Below, in pieces: positions 15,937-24,091 of a stretch of 64,000 nucleotides of DNA. Location: the NCBI RefSeq assembly GCF_016741935.1, contig NZ_JAERRG010000030.1, positions 51,406-115,405 of the forward strand, read 5' to 3'. A model generated the notes under the pieces. The model saw only the letters and a list, made by a program, of their open reading frames with translations. It was not told the origin of the DNA and did not search any database. How positions within the stretch are numbered: position 1 is the stretch's first letter; each line of letters begins with the position of its first letter. A program made the translations under genes and the position numbers. Origin of the DNA: Streptomyces endocoffeicus. Its GTDB lineage: Bacteria > Actinomycetota > Actinomycetes > Streptomycetales > Streptomycetaceae.

Positions 15937-16593
15937 ATGAGGGTCCTGATCGCCGAAGACCACTCCATCCTGGCCCGTACGATCGCCACCGGCCTGCGCC
16001 GCGAGGCCATCGCGGTCGACCTGGCCGGCTCCGGGGACATGGCCGAGCGGATGTGCCTGCTCAACGACTACGACATCATCGTCCTGGACCGGGATCTGCC
16101 CGTCATGAGCGGCGACGAGGTGTGCCGGCGCCTGCACGCGCTCGAGGACCCGCCCCGCATCCTCATGCTCACCGCCGCCGGTTCGGTGGAGGACCGGGTG
16201 TCCGGGCTCGATCTCGGCGCCGACGACTACCTGGCCAAGCCCTTCGACTTCGCCGAACTCCTCGCACGGATCAGAGCGTTGAGCCGACGCGTACCCACAC
16301 CCCCGCTGAAGATCCTCCGGCACGGCGGCATCGAGCTGGACCGGGGCCGTCGCGAAGTCCGCGTCGACGGGCGGCCGGTGGAGCTGAGCCCGAAGGAATT
16401 CGCCGTCCTTCAGCTCCTGATGGAGGCGCGCGGCGAAGCCGTGACCCACCGTGCCCTGCTGGACCATGGGTGGGACGAGAACATGGACTCGCGCACCACC
16501 GCCGTACGCGCCACCGTCAGCCGGCTGCGTGGCAAACTCGGCCGCTCCGACGCGATCTCCATTGACGACGGCAAAGGTTACCGGCTGTGCTGA
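15937..16593 (+). CDS. OmpR-family response regulator of the efflux operon
   Basis: Response regulator of 218 residues. Acidic residues Glu7/Asp8, phospho-acceptor Asp51 (IIVLDRDLPV) and the conserved Lys in LAKPFD form the receiver site. The C-terminal winged helix includes SPKEFAVLQLLMEARGEAVT and the recognition region SRTTAVRATVSRLRGKL. The ATG follows GAGGAAGC at good spacing. The gene is divergent from the lipoprotein-adaptor-ABC operon, which it probably activates. Its last seven bases overlap the kinase gene. Confidence 0.93.
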   Translation: MRVLIAEDHSILARTIATGLRREAIAVDLAGSGDMAERMCLLNDYDIIVLDRDLPVMSGDEVCRRLHALEDPPRILMLTAAGSVEDRVSGLDLGADDYLAKPFDFAELLARIRALSRRVPTPPLKILRHGGIELDRGRREVRVDGRPVELSPKEFAVLQLLMEARGEAVTHRALLDHGWDENMDSRTTAVRATVSRLRGKLGRSDAISIDDGKGYRLC

Positions 16594-17885
16594 ATCCCCT
16601 GTCCCTCGGGAACCCGCGGCACCCACGGCATCCGCGGCACCCACGGCACCCGCGGGCCGTGCTGCGCGACCGTCTGACCTTCCGCGCCAAGCTCGCCGCC
16701 GCTTTCACCGCGCTGTTCTTCTGCGCCGGAGCCGCACTGCTGATCTTCGTCACGGTGCTGGCCCGGCAGGGAACCATGGAGCAGTTCGCGAGCATCACGA
16801 CGGACTATGCCGGCGGGCCCACCGATCCCCGCCCCACCTCCTCGGCCTCGTCGGGCCCCGCGGCCCCGACGAGTCCCGGCCCCGCTGGCCCGACGTCGCC
16901 GGACCCCGCCGGCTCACCGGGGCTTCGGCAAAAGGCCGAGGACGCCCGGCTGGCCAGGGTGGAAGTCACCAACAGGCTCCAGAAGACCGCCGTACGGCAG
17001 ATGGTGGTGTGGTCGGCGGTTGGCCTTGCCGTCATGGCCGTACTGTCCGGCGCCATGGGCTGGTGGCTGGCCGGCCGGGCCCTGCGCCCCGTACGCGAAG
17101 TGATCCTCGCGGCCCGCCGGATGAGCGAGGAGAACCTCCATGAGCGCCTTCAACTCGAAGGACCGCAGGACGAGTTGCGGGAGCTGGGCGACACCTACGA
17201 CACCATGCTGGACCGCCTCGAGAAGTCCTTCACCAGCCAGCGCCGGTTCGTCGCCAACGCCTCCCACGAACTGCGCACCCCCCTGGCCGCCCAGCGCACC
17301 AGCATCGAAGTCGGCCTCGCCGACCCGCTGCCCGCCCACCTGATCCCGGTCCGCGAGGACCTGCTCATCACCAACCGCGAGGCCGAACACCTCATCGCCG
17401 CACTCCTGCTGCTCGCCCGCAGCGACCGCGGACTCGACGAGACCAAGGACACCGACCTCGCCGAACTCACCCGGCAGGCCGCCGACGAACTCAGCTCCCT
17501 CGCCGCCGAACACACCGTCAGCACGGCGGTGCACACCACGCCCCTGTCCGTGAACGGAGACCCGGTGCTCCTCAAGCATCTGGCGTCCAACCTGGTACGC
17601 AACGCCATCCAGTACAACCACCCGCGGGGCACGGTCACCGTGCGCATCGACGACGCCCGCCGACTGACCGTGACCAACACCGGCCCCCGCGTCGACCCCA
17701 CCCGCGTGGACGGCCTGTTCGAACCCTTCCGCCGCCTCGACCGCGATCGCACCGCCGTTCACGGCCACGGCCTGGGCCTGTCCATCGTCCGCTCCATCGC
17801 TACCGCCCACGGCGGCACGGTGACCGCCGCCCCGGGCCCCGCGGGCGGCCTCCGCGTCGAGGTACGGCTGCCGACGACGCGATGA
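16587..17885 (+). CDS. Sensor histidine kinase of the efflux operon
   Basis: Sensor kinase of 432 residues. The N terminus has a short His-Pro-Arg repeat (RHPRHPRHPRHPR, residues ~8-20). TM1 lies at ~35-58, a short Pro/Ser-rich extracellular loop at ~60-130, TM2 at ~142-165, then HAMP. HisKA has the phospho-His in NASHELRTPLAAQR, and the HATPase domain has NLVRNAIQYN, the degenerate VTNTGP and GHGLGLSIV. The small sensor loop suits detection of membrane perturbation or of a partner protein such as the divergent lipoprotein or ABC permease. It starts GTG inside the regulator's stop. Confidence 0.92.
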   Translation: MLNPLSLGNPRHPRHPRHPRHPRAVLRDRLTFRAKLAAAFTALFFCAGAALLIFVTVLARQGTMEQFASITTDYAGGPTDPRPTSSASSGPAAPTSPGPAGPTSPDPAGSPGLRQKAEDARLARVEVTNRLQKTAVRQMVVWSAVGLAVMAVLSGAMGWWLAGRALRPVREVILAARRMSEENLHERLQLEGPQDELRELGDTYDTMLDRLEKSFTSQRRFVANASHELRTPLAAQRTSIEVGLADPLPAHLIPVREDLLITNREAEHLIAALLLLARSDRGLDETKDTDLAELTRQAADELSSLAAEHTVSTAVHTTPLSVNGDPVLLKHLASNLVRNAIQYNHPRGTVTVRIDDARRLTVTNTGPRVDPTRVDGLFEPFRRLDRDRTAVHGHGLGLSIVRSIATAHGGTVTAAPGPAGGLRVEVRLPTTR

Positions 17886-17902
17886 CGCCGGTGGATCGAG
17901 AT

Positions 17903-19210
17903 TCAGCGGGTCTTCCCGAACTCCAGCCCCGCACCGGTCAGATCGGCCCGAATCCCCTCCGGGGACACGCCGATGTTCGTCAGCCGGATGCCCTTGGCCT
18001 TTTCGGGCAGCTGGAAGGAGAGCTCCAGCTTGTTCGTCAGCTCCGGCACCTTCATCCGCGCCAGCGCCGCCGCCACCGTCGGATCGATGCCGAGCTTCCT
18101 GGCCAGCTGGGGATGGTCGTTGGCCGCCTGGACGAGGTTGACCGCGAGCAGCGCCGGGACGAACCGCGGCGAGCCCGTGATCTCGTCCAGCTTCCGCTCG
18201 TCGTTCAGCGCCTGCCCCGCCTCCGCCGGCGACACCCCGAGCTTCCCCGCCACCGACGGGATCGACAGCAGCGCCTGCGCCTTCTCGGAGTCCTCGCTGA
18301 TCTGCTTGGCCGCCTTCTTGTGCAGATACAGCCCGGGGCGCGGCTCGGGGCCGGGCCGGTAGGTGGCGATCCCGGGGATGTCCAGCCGCATATCGGTGAC
18401 GCTGGTGGAGATCCCACGGTCTCCCTGGCGCCGGATATGTGCCCGGGCGTGCAGCGACACCTGCTGGCCCGCGACCGGCAGCTTCCCGTCCGCGCGCACC
18501 GAGCTGGGCCCCAGCGCCCGGAACCGCACCTGGGAGGCGCCCAGTTCACGGCTGAGGTCCTCGAAGGACAGCAGCACATCGCCCTTCATCCGGCCCGCCG
18601 TCGCGCCCCTGAAGGAGCTGGGCAGATCCCCCACGATCCGGATGTCCTGGACCTGGGCGCGCACCTCGGCGAGCGAGACCCGGTCGGCCGCCACGTCCGG
18701 CACGGCGATGTCGACCTGCTGGAGGTCCTTGCCCAGCACCTGGGTGAGGAACGGGAAGCCGTGGATGGTCACGTTCGGTGCCGTGGCCAGATTCAGCTTC
18801 TTCTGCAGCTCCTGCTCGGCCTTGCGCTCGGCGTACATCACCGCCCAGCGGTCGCCCAGCACCAGCAGCAGCGCCAGTACGACCAGCCCGATCAGCGCCT
18901 TCGCGGTGCGCGGCACCGCCCGGAAGCGGCCGCGCCGACGCCGGGACGAGCGGCGGTGGTTGGGCGGTGACCACTGCTCGCCGTCGTCCCCGGAGCCGGA
19001 GCCCGAGGCGGCCGGCTTGTCTCTGCGGCCGCCGAGGTCGGCGTCGTCGTCATCGTCCGACGTCAGGCCGAGGCCCAGGGGATCGTCCGGATCGTACGGG
19101 TCGGCCAGGTCGGCGAGTTCTTCGTAAGGGTTCCGGTAATGAACAGCAGGTGAATCACCGTGAGGATATGAGGGCTGGGGTGAAGATATGCGTGTGGGGG
19201 ATCGCATCAC
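17903..19210 (-). CDS. DUF2993 (LmeA-like) membrane-anchored protein
   Basis: Protein of 435 residues with a long acidic/Ser-rich cytoplasmic N terminus (poly-Asp near residue 52), a basic patch, one membrane segment (ALIGLVVLALLLVLGDRWAV, ~residues 105-124) and an extracytoplasmic DUF2993 domain. The hallmark of this family is a tubular lipid-binding-like fold; mycobacterial LmeA is an envelope phospholipid-binding protein. It converges with the kinase gene (17-bp gap). The start is GTG at 19210 followed at once by ATG; neither has a strong ribosome site, so the start is uncertain by one codon or more. Confidence 0.85.
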   Translation of the reverse strand: MMRSPTRISSPQPSYPHGDSPAVHYRNPYEELADLADPYDPDDPLGLGLTSDDDDDADLGGRRDKPAASGSGSGDDGEQWSPPNHRRSSRRRRGRFRAVPRTAKALIGLVVLALLLVLGDRWAVMYAERKAEQELQKKLNLATAPNVTIHGFPFLTQVLGKDLQQVDIAVPDVAADRVSLAEVRAQVQDIRIVGDLPSSFRGATAGRMKGDVLLSFEDLSRELGASQVRFRALGPSSVRADGKLPVAGQQVSLHARAHIRRQGDRGISTSVTDMRLDIPGIATYRPGPEPRPGLYLHKKAAKQISEDSEKAQALLSIPSVAGKLGVSPAEAGQALNDERKLDEITGSPRFVPALLAVNLVQAANDHPQLARKLGIDPTVAAALARMKVPELTNKLELSFQLPEKAKGIRLTNIGVSPEGIRADLTGAGLEFGKTR

Positions 19211-19308
19211 TCAATACCACCACGGCACACTGCTCCACCCGCAAGTCCTAGCGGCGATACGTGGCGAACGGCACGTTCCGATTTTGCCTTCCGTACATGT
19301 GCCGTTTC

Positions 19309-19569
19309 TCAGCGCGTGCCGCGTGAGACCGCCCTCGCCTCGGTGACCGTCACCGCCCTGCCGTCCATCTCGCAGCCGTCGAGCTGGGTCATCGCCTTCT
19401 CCGCGGCCACCTCGTCCATCTCCACGAACCCGAACCCCCGCGAGCGGCCGCTCTCCCGGTCGGTGATCACGGTGGCGTCCAGCACCTCGCCGAACTGCCC
19501 GAACAGGGTCGCCAGGTCCCGTGTCGTCGTCTGATAGCTCAAGTTGCCCACATGCAGTCGTTTGGACAT
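19309..19569 (-). CDS. RRM-domain RNA-binding protein
   Basis: Small single-domain RNA-binding protein of 86 residues. RNP2 is LHVGNL (residues 5-10) and RNP1 is RGFGFVEM (~residues 44-51), both with the aromatic positions intact. Such stand-alone RRM proteins occur in cyanobacteria and many actinobacteria, with roles in cold or stress RNA binding suspected but not settled. The ATG at 19569 has AGGAGA nearby. A 98-bp gap separates it from the DUF2993 gene. Confidence 0.93.
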   Translation of the reverse strand: MSKRLHVGNLSYQTTTRDLATLFGQFGEVLDATVITDRESGRSRGFGFVEMDEVAAEKAMTQLDGCEMDGRAVTVTEARAVSRGTR

Positions 19570-19683
19570 GACCGGCTCTCCTTGTTCTCCGTGGTTCCCA
19601 GAGGAGCGAACCGGGTCAATCCTCTCAGTGGGGTACGAAACCGGCCATCCGCATGGGCTGAACCGGTCATCCCGTACGGCTGC

Positions 19684-20817
19684 TCAGTGCAGCGTGCCGA
19701 GCTGCTCCACGGAGTACGGCACGAGCGCGTCCACGCGTCCGGTCAGCACCTTCTCGGCCCACTCGGGGTCGGCGAGCAGGGCCCGCCCGATGGCCACGAG
19801 ATCGAACTCGTCCCGCTCCAGCCGGTCCAGCAGATTCTCGATGTCCGCCACCTGGGCCGGCCCGCTGCCGGTCCCCGGCACGAAGGTCGGCAGGAAGTCC
19901 TGGTTCAGACCGACCGAGCCGACCGTGATCGTCGGCTTCCCGGTGAGCTTCTTCGCCCAGCCCGCGAGGTTCAGGTCCGAGCCCTCGAACTCCGGCACCC
20001 AGTAGCGCCGGGTGGACGAGTGGAAGACATCCACCCCCGCCTCCGCCAGCGGCGTGAGCAGCGCCTCCAGCTCCTGCGGGGTCTCGGCCATCCGCACGTC
20101 GTAGTGGTCCTGCTTCCACTGGGACGTACGGAAGATGATCGGGAACTCGGCGGAGACGGCCTTGCGGCAGGCCGCCACCAACTCGGCCGCGAAGCGGACC
20201 CGCGAGGCCGGGTCGCCGCCATAGGCATCGCCGCGCCGGTTGGTGGCGCCCCACAGGAACTGGTCGATCAAGTACCCATGCGCCCCGTGCAGTTCGACCC
20301 CGTCAAAGCCGATCCGCTCGGCCGCGGCTGCCGCGTCGGCGAAGGCGGCGATCACCGCGTCCACGTCGCCCCGCGTCATCGCCTGCCCGGCCGGCCGCCC
20401 GTCCAGCCCGACACCGGACGGGCTCAGCACGGGCGCCTCGGGGTACGGGGGCGCCCCCTCCTCCCGCGAAACCCCCACATGCCAGATCTGCGGCGCGATC
20501 CGCCCACCCGCGAGATGCACCTGCTTCACGACCTCGGCCCACCCGGTCAGGGCGTCCTCCCCGTAGAACCGCGGCACGCTGTCGCTCAGCCCGGCCGAGG
20601 GATGGTCGACATAGGTCCCCTCGGTAATGATCAGCCCCACCCCGGCGGCGGCGCGACGCGCGTAGTACGCCACGACATCGGCATTCGGCACGCCGCCCGG
20701 CGAGAACATGCGGGTCATCGGCGCCATGGCGATCCGATTGCGCACGGTGAGCCCACCCACGGTGAACGGACGGGACAGAACCTGGGCCGCGCGCTCGGCA
20801 CTCCTGCTTATGGACAC
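19684..20817 (-). CDS. NADH:flavin oxidoreductase, Old Yellow Enzyme family
   Basis: FMN-dependent ene-reductase of 377 residues with a TIM-barrel fold. It shows the N-terminal RNRIAMAPMTR strand, substrate-binding GVELHGAHGYLIDQFLW with the paired His, the NRRGDAYGG motif and the C-terminal FMN-binding AIGRALLADPEW. It reduces activated alkenes with NAD(P)H and often acts in xenobiotic or electrophile stress. The GTG at 20817 follows GGGAG by eight bases. Upstream is a promoter with a 20-bp spacer holding a perfect palindrome, typical of MerR-family control. No merR gene is adjacent, so the regulator would be encoded elsewhere. Confidence 0.94.
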   Translation of the reverse strand: MSISRSAERAAQVLSRPFTVGGLTVRNRIAMAPMTRMFSPGGVPNADVVAYYARRAAAGVGLIITEGTYVDHPSAGLSDSVPRFYGEDALTGWAEVVKQVHLAGGRIAPQIWHVGVSREEGAPPYPEAPVLSPSGVGLDGRPAGQAMTRGDVDAVIAAFADAAAAAERIGFDGVELHGAHGYLIDQFLWGATNRRGDAYGGDPASRVRFAAELVAACRKAVSAEFPIIFRTSQWKQDHYDVRMAETPQELEALLTPLAEAGVDVFHSSTRRYWVPEFEGSDLNLAGWAKKLTGKPTITVGSVGLNQDFLPTFVPGTGSGPAQVADIENLLDRLERDEFDLVAIGRALLADPEWAEKVLTGRVDALVPYSVEQLGTLH

Positions 20818-20870
20818 GTGAATACTCCCTGACCGGACGTCGTCACCGCGCGGAATCGCGCGGCCCGGCC

Positions 20871-20902
20871 AAGCTAGAACCTGACGTCAACGTCAGAGGC
20901 AA
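20871..20902 (-). promoter_or_regulatory. MerR-type promoter with palindromic 20-bp spacer for the OYE gene
   Basis: On the minus strand -35 TTGCCT (20902-20897) and -10 TAGCTT (20876-20871) are separated by 20 bp. Inside the spacer CTGACGT-ca-ACGTCAG (20881-20896) is a perfect inverted repeat. The elongated spacer with a centred palindrome is the classical MerR-family arrangement, where the activator untwists DNA to align the hexamers. Confidence 0.65.
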
Positions 20903-21049
20903 GTACCGGAGGCCGCCTCCGCCCAGCCTTGCCGGGGAGCGGGCGCACGGCGACACCGTCTGCCCCCGGCTGGTGCGTACGCGCTCTACTGCCCCTCGAC
21001 GGGCGAAACCCACACTGGTCGCCCGACCGACGATGCGAGGGGGCCCGAT

Positions 21050-21169
21050 ATGGGATCGCACGGCAAGCCGCCCACACCGAACCCGCAGCCGAAGCAGCCG
21101 AGCCCGCGGGACTCGGACGGACAGCATCCGGATGTCTCCAAGCCGGGCGGCGGGACGCACCGCGAGTGA
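21050..21169 (+). CDS. 39-aa peptide coupled to PIMT homologue; candidate RiPP precursor
   Basis: Unlisted small ORF with strong translation signals: GAGGGGG lies eight bases before the ATG. The peptide starts MGSHGKPPTPNP; residues 6-19 are Pro/Lys/Gln-rich (seven Pro). The middle has RDSDGQHPD with Asp21, Asp23 and Asp28, where Asp23 precedes Gly. The C-terminal part has a GGG run and ends HRE. It has no Cys and no signal peptide. Its TGA overlaps the GTG of the methyltransferase gene, so the two are coupled. Asp-Gly is the sequence most prone to aspartimide formation, and a stand-alone PIMT homologue plus a short precursor is the layout of imiditide-type RiPPs. It might instead be only a coupling leader. 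The family is not recognised. Confidence 0.75.
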   Translation: MGSHGKPPTPNPQPKQPSPRDSDGQHPDVSKPGGGTHRE

Positions 21170-22287
21170 CCGACCTGGCAGGGCTACACGCGCGGGCGGC
21201 CGAGACGCTCGATATCACCGAGCCGTGGGTACGGCGCGCGTTCGAGGCCGTCCCGCGACACGAGTTCGTTCCCGGCTCCGTATGGGTGGTGGACGGGGGC
21301 GTATACCGGCCGCTCCGCCGAGCGGACGACCCGGAACGGTGGGCCCGCATGGTGTACGACCCCGCACAGGCCATTGCCACCCAGGTGGACGACGGGGCCC
21401 CCGCCCCCGTCGGCGGCGATGTGCCCACCAGTTCCATCTCGGCACCGGCCGCCGTGGTGACCATGCTCGCCGAGCTGGACCTGCGGCCGGGGCATCGGGT
21501 GCTGGAGATCGGGGCGGGCACCGGGTACAACGCGGCCCTGTTGGCCGAGCGGGCGGGCGCCGAGCGAGTGACCACCCTGGAGGTCGACCCGGACGTGGCC
21601 GACGGTGCACGGGCCGCGCTGCACCGGACCGGGTACGGCGGGGTGAGGGTACTCGAGGCGGACGGCGAGCAGGGCTGGCGCAGCGGCGCGCCGTACGACC
21701 GGCTGGTGGCGACGGCCTCGGTGACGTCGATCCCGGGGGCGTGGGTGGAGCAGGTGCGGCCCGGCGGCCTGATCCTGGCCCCCTTCCGGACCGCGTTCTG
21801 CTCGCACGGACTCGCCCGGCTGACGGTCTCGGAGGGCCGTGCCGAGGGCCGTGCCGAGGGCCGGTTCGCGGGTGCGGTGACGTTCATGGCGGTGCGGGGC
21901 CAGCGCGCACGTCCCCGTATCGATGCGGTCTTCTCCACAGAAGCGTGGGAGGAAAGCCGCGAGGGCAAGGCCGATCTGGACATCGTGGCGCTCGCCGACC
22001 CGCACGCCGAGTTCGCGGCGGGCCTGCGGCTCGCGGACGTGGCGCACTGGCCCCAGGACGGCGGGCACTGGTGGTGCAGCCGGGACTCGTGGGCGTACGC
22101 GACGGATGGCACGGTGCACCAGTGGGGCCCACGAGACCTGGCCGACGAGACCGCCGAGGCCCTCGCCTGGTGGAAGGGCGCCGGGCGGCCGGAGCTGTTC
22201 GACTTCGGCCTGACGGCCACGGCCGACGGCCACCACCGGGTATGGCTCGGCGATCCCTCGGCGGCGTGGCCCCTGCGCGCCGCGTAG
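21166..22287 (+). CDS. PIMT-type O-methyltransferase with C-terminal extension (RiPP-type candidate)
   Basis: Protein-L-isoaspartate methyltransferase homologue of 373 residues; the housekeeping repair enzyme is about 210-230. SAM motif I is VLEIGAGTGYN (~residues 111-121), preceded by the PIMT-specific substrate region VGGDVPTSSISAP (~85-97). After ~residue 245 comes an extra domain rich in Trp (HWWCSRDSWAYATDGTVHQW; ALAWWKG), as in PIMT homologues from RiPP loci that methylate Asp and give aspartimide. The GTG at 21166 is taken because it overlaps the stop of the 39-aa ORF and the fold starts there; a longer frame runs antisense-like through the upstream region. No transporter or protease gene is adjacent, as in minimal systems. 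Confidence 0.85.
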   Translation: MTDLAGLHARAAETLDITEPWVRRAFEAVPRHEFVPGSVWVVDGGVYRPLRRADDPERWARMVYDPAQAIATQVDDGAPAPVGGDVPTSSISAPAAVVTMLAELDLRPGHRVLEIGAGTGYNAALLAERAGAERVTTLEVDPDVADGARAALHRTGYGGVRVLEADGEQGWRSGAPYDRLVATASVTSIPGAWVEQVRPGGLILAPFRTAFCSHGLARLTVSEGRAEGRAEGRFAGAVTFMAVRGQRARPRIDAVFSTEAWEESREGKADLDIVALADPHAEFAAGLRLADVAHWPQDGGHWWCSRDSWAYATDGTVHQWGPRDLADETAEALAWWKGAGRPELFDFGLTATADGHHRVWLGDPSAAWPLRAA

Positions 22288-22344
22288 CCGGTACCCCTGG
22301 CCGCCGCGTAGCCGGAGCGCCGTCCGGCCCGCCGGGCCGTCTCC

Positions 22345-22412
22345 GCCGGGGGTGCCGCATGGGTCGGGTGCGGCGCATGGGCCGGGTGCGGTGCATGGGC
22401 CGGGTGCGGCGC
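22345..22412. repeat. Short tandem repeats after the methyltransferase gene
   Basis: Four imperfect copies of an ~18-bp unit (gggccgggtgcggcgcat and variants) lie just before the left arm of a long inverted repeat. They are non-coding as far as I can see. Confidence 0.7.
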
Positions 22413-22413
22413 C

Positions 22414-22809
22414 GTCTCGCGCGCTTCGCGCGATTGAGCAGCGGGGCAGGGGGCGGGGGGCGCGGGTTGACCGCCGACCGCCGGGCCGGTGGGAGCGACC
22501 GCCGGTGGCGGCATCCGTGTGCGGGGGGCGAGGCCCGTCGCCGGACCGTCGGACTCCGCATCCACCGCCGCACTCGACGCCGCAGGGGGTACCCCTCCCG
22601 AAAACCCTTGACAAGATAGTTGCTTCAGATCAAGCGTTTTCGGAGGGGGTACCCGGAGGGGGCGTCACGCCGGGCCGCGCTCCGGATCGGCATCGGCCCC
22701 CGGGCGCGGTTGCCGTCACGGCGCGGACCCCCACCGGCCCGGCGGCCGGCAACGCGCCGTGCGCCCCGGCCCCCTGCCCCGCTGCTCAATCGCGCGAAGC
22801 GCGCGAGAC
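22414..22809. repeat. Pair of perfect 41-bp inverted repeats enclosing 314 bp without a gene
   Basis: The left arm 22414-22454 and right arm 22769-22809 are exact reverse complements over 41 bases (gtctcgcgcgcttcgcgcga, then ttgagcagcggggcagggggc). Each arm contains its own small palindrome, tcgcgcgcttcgcgcga. The interval holds no credible ORF; it does have a CTTGACAAGA-like patch at 22605-22616 and two gggggtacc motifs. It may be a degenerate non-autonomous element or two inverted copies of a dispersed Streptomyces intergenic repeat. No target-site duplication is evident. Confidence 0.85.
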
Positions 22810-22838
22810 GATGCCCGCGCCTGACATCCGGCCCGCGC

Positions 22839-23033
22839 TCAGAGGGTGCGATCGAGGCGGCCAGTCTTTATGGCACGTATGAAGCCACCGAGCGCGGCGG
22901 ACGTCGTACGGACCACCGCCTCCGGCTCGTCGCTCTCGCGTATGCGGATGCCGTCGGGGACGGCGGCGAGTTCCACGCAGTTGGCCGCAGCAGCTTCACT
23001 GAACGATGACTTCCGCCAGGTGAGGTCGGACAT
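22839..23033 (-). CDS. DUF397 protein, partner of the XRE regulator
   Basis: Small protein of 64 residues with the family pattern TWRKSSFSEAAAANCVELA near the N terminus and IRESDEPEA in the middle. DUF397 proteins occur next to XRE/DUF5753 regulators in Streptomyces, as in the whiJ locus, and are thought to act as partners or antagonists of that regulator. The ATG at 23033 has AGGGAAGG upstream. It starts 11 bases after the XRE gene stop and is probably co-transcribed with it. The Trp-Arg-Lys-Ser-Ser opening and single Cys are typical. Confidence 0.92.
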   Translation of the reverse strand: MSDLTWRKSSFSEAAAANCVELAAVPDGIRIRESDEPEAVVRTTSAALGGFIRAIKTGRLDRTL

Positions 23034-23043
23034 GTTGCCTTCC

Positions 23044-23931
23044 CTAGAGGGTGTAAAGGATGTGTTGGAGGAGGCCCCACGAGTCACGCTGTTCGTGGAG
23101 CTCGGGGGTCGCATCTGCGACTACCGGTGGCAGTGCGCTCTGGCTCAGATCGCTGAATGTGGATTCGTAGCGCGCGATGGACTCGGGATCGCCGAGCCGC
23201 AGGTTCGCGGACGGGTGATCCGCGACCACGGTCTCAAGGCCCGGAACTCCGACTCCCAAGACGAGAAACGGCGTGCTGTGCCAGAAGCGCGCGCCGACTT
23301 TGAAGGGCAAGACCTGGATGGTCACATGCGGGCTCATCGATACCCGGATGAGCTGTACCAGCTGCTCCCTCATGACGTGCGGACCGCCCACCTCCATGCG
23401 GAGCGCAGCCTCGTGAATGACCGCTTGGAAGGTGACGGGCTGATCAGGTCCCAGGATGGCCTGGCGCGCTCTTCGGAAGCGGACGAGTTGCTCGATCTCC
23501 TCGGGTGAGGCGTCAGGGAGTCCGCTGCGGAACAGGGCGCGCATGTACGACTCGGTCTGCAACAGGCCGGGGATCAGGAGGGTTTCGTATGTCTGGACCG
23601 TCGTCGCCCGGGATTCCAGCTCGGCGAGGTCGAGCGTGGACTGCGGGAAGGACTTCCGATACGCCGACCACCAACCCTTGCCACTGCTCTCGGCCATGCC
23701 GACAAGCTCGTCAACGTACGGTTCATTCTTGCCCCCGTAAGCGTCAACGAGATCGCGCAGGCGATCCGCTGGGATCGCGGTCCGCCCCGCCTCGATGTGG
23801 CTCAGGTGAGGGGCGCCCATGCCGATCCGCTTGCCGCCGTCGGCGATCGACAACTCTGCCTTGAGCCGTAACTTCTTGAGCTCTGCGCCAAGTCGGCGTT
23901 GCCGTTCGGTGATGAGCGTTCGCAGCGCCAC
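23044..23931 (-). CDS. XRE/DUF5753 (WhiJ-like) DNA-binding regulator
   Basis: Regulator of 295 residues. The N-terminal HTH (LGAELKKLRLKAELSIADGG, then IGMGAPHLSHIEAGRTAIPA) is followed by the DUF5753 domain (QTYETLLIPGLLQTESYMRA, RFRRARQ). WhiJ-like proteins repress development or secondary metabolism genes, and the DUF397 partner relieves this in known cases. I chose GTG at 23931 because GGAGG lies eight bases upstream; longer in-frame starts (GTG 23973, or 24093) lack ribosome sites and overlap the divergent ATPase promoter. It forms a module with the DUF397 gene downstream and the ATPase gene divergent. Confidence 0.92.
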   Translation of the reverse strand: MALRTLITERQRRLGAELKKLRLKAELSIADGGKRIGMGAPHLSHIEAGRTAIPADRLRDLVDAYGGKNEPYVDELVGMAESSGKGWWSAYRKSFPQSTLDLAELESRATTVQTYETLLIPGLLQTESYMRALFRSGLPDASPEEIEQLVRFRRARQAILGPDQPVTFQAVIHEAALRMEVGGPHVMREQLVQLIRVSMSPHVTIQVLPFKVGARFWHSTPFLVLGVGVPGLETVVADHPSANLRLGDPESIARYESTFSDLSQSALPPVVADATPELHEQRDSWGLLQHILYTL

Positions 23932-24091
23932 GGCCGGGTCCTCCAGGGGAATCGGTGTCAGTGTGCCCCGCACGGGTGGGGCAGTCCAATCATCTTCGCG
24001 GATCGGTTGCAATATTGCTGAGTTCTGCCATACCTTGGGTGTTGCCTTGCTCACACAGGGTATTGAGCTACGAGCGCCACGGAGGCGTCGC

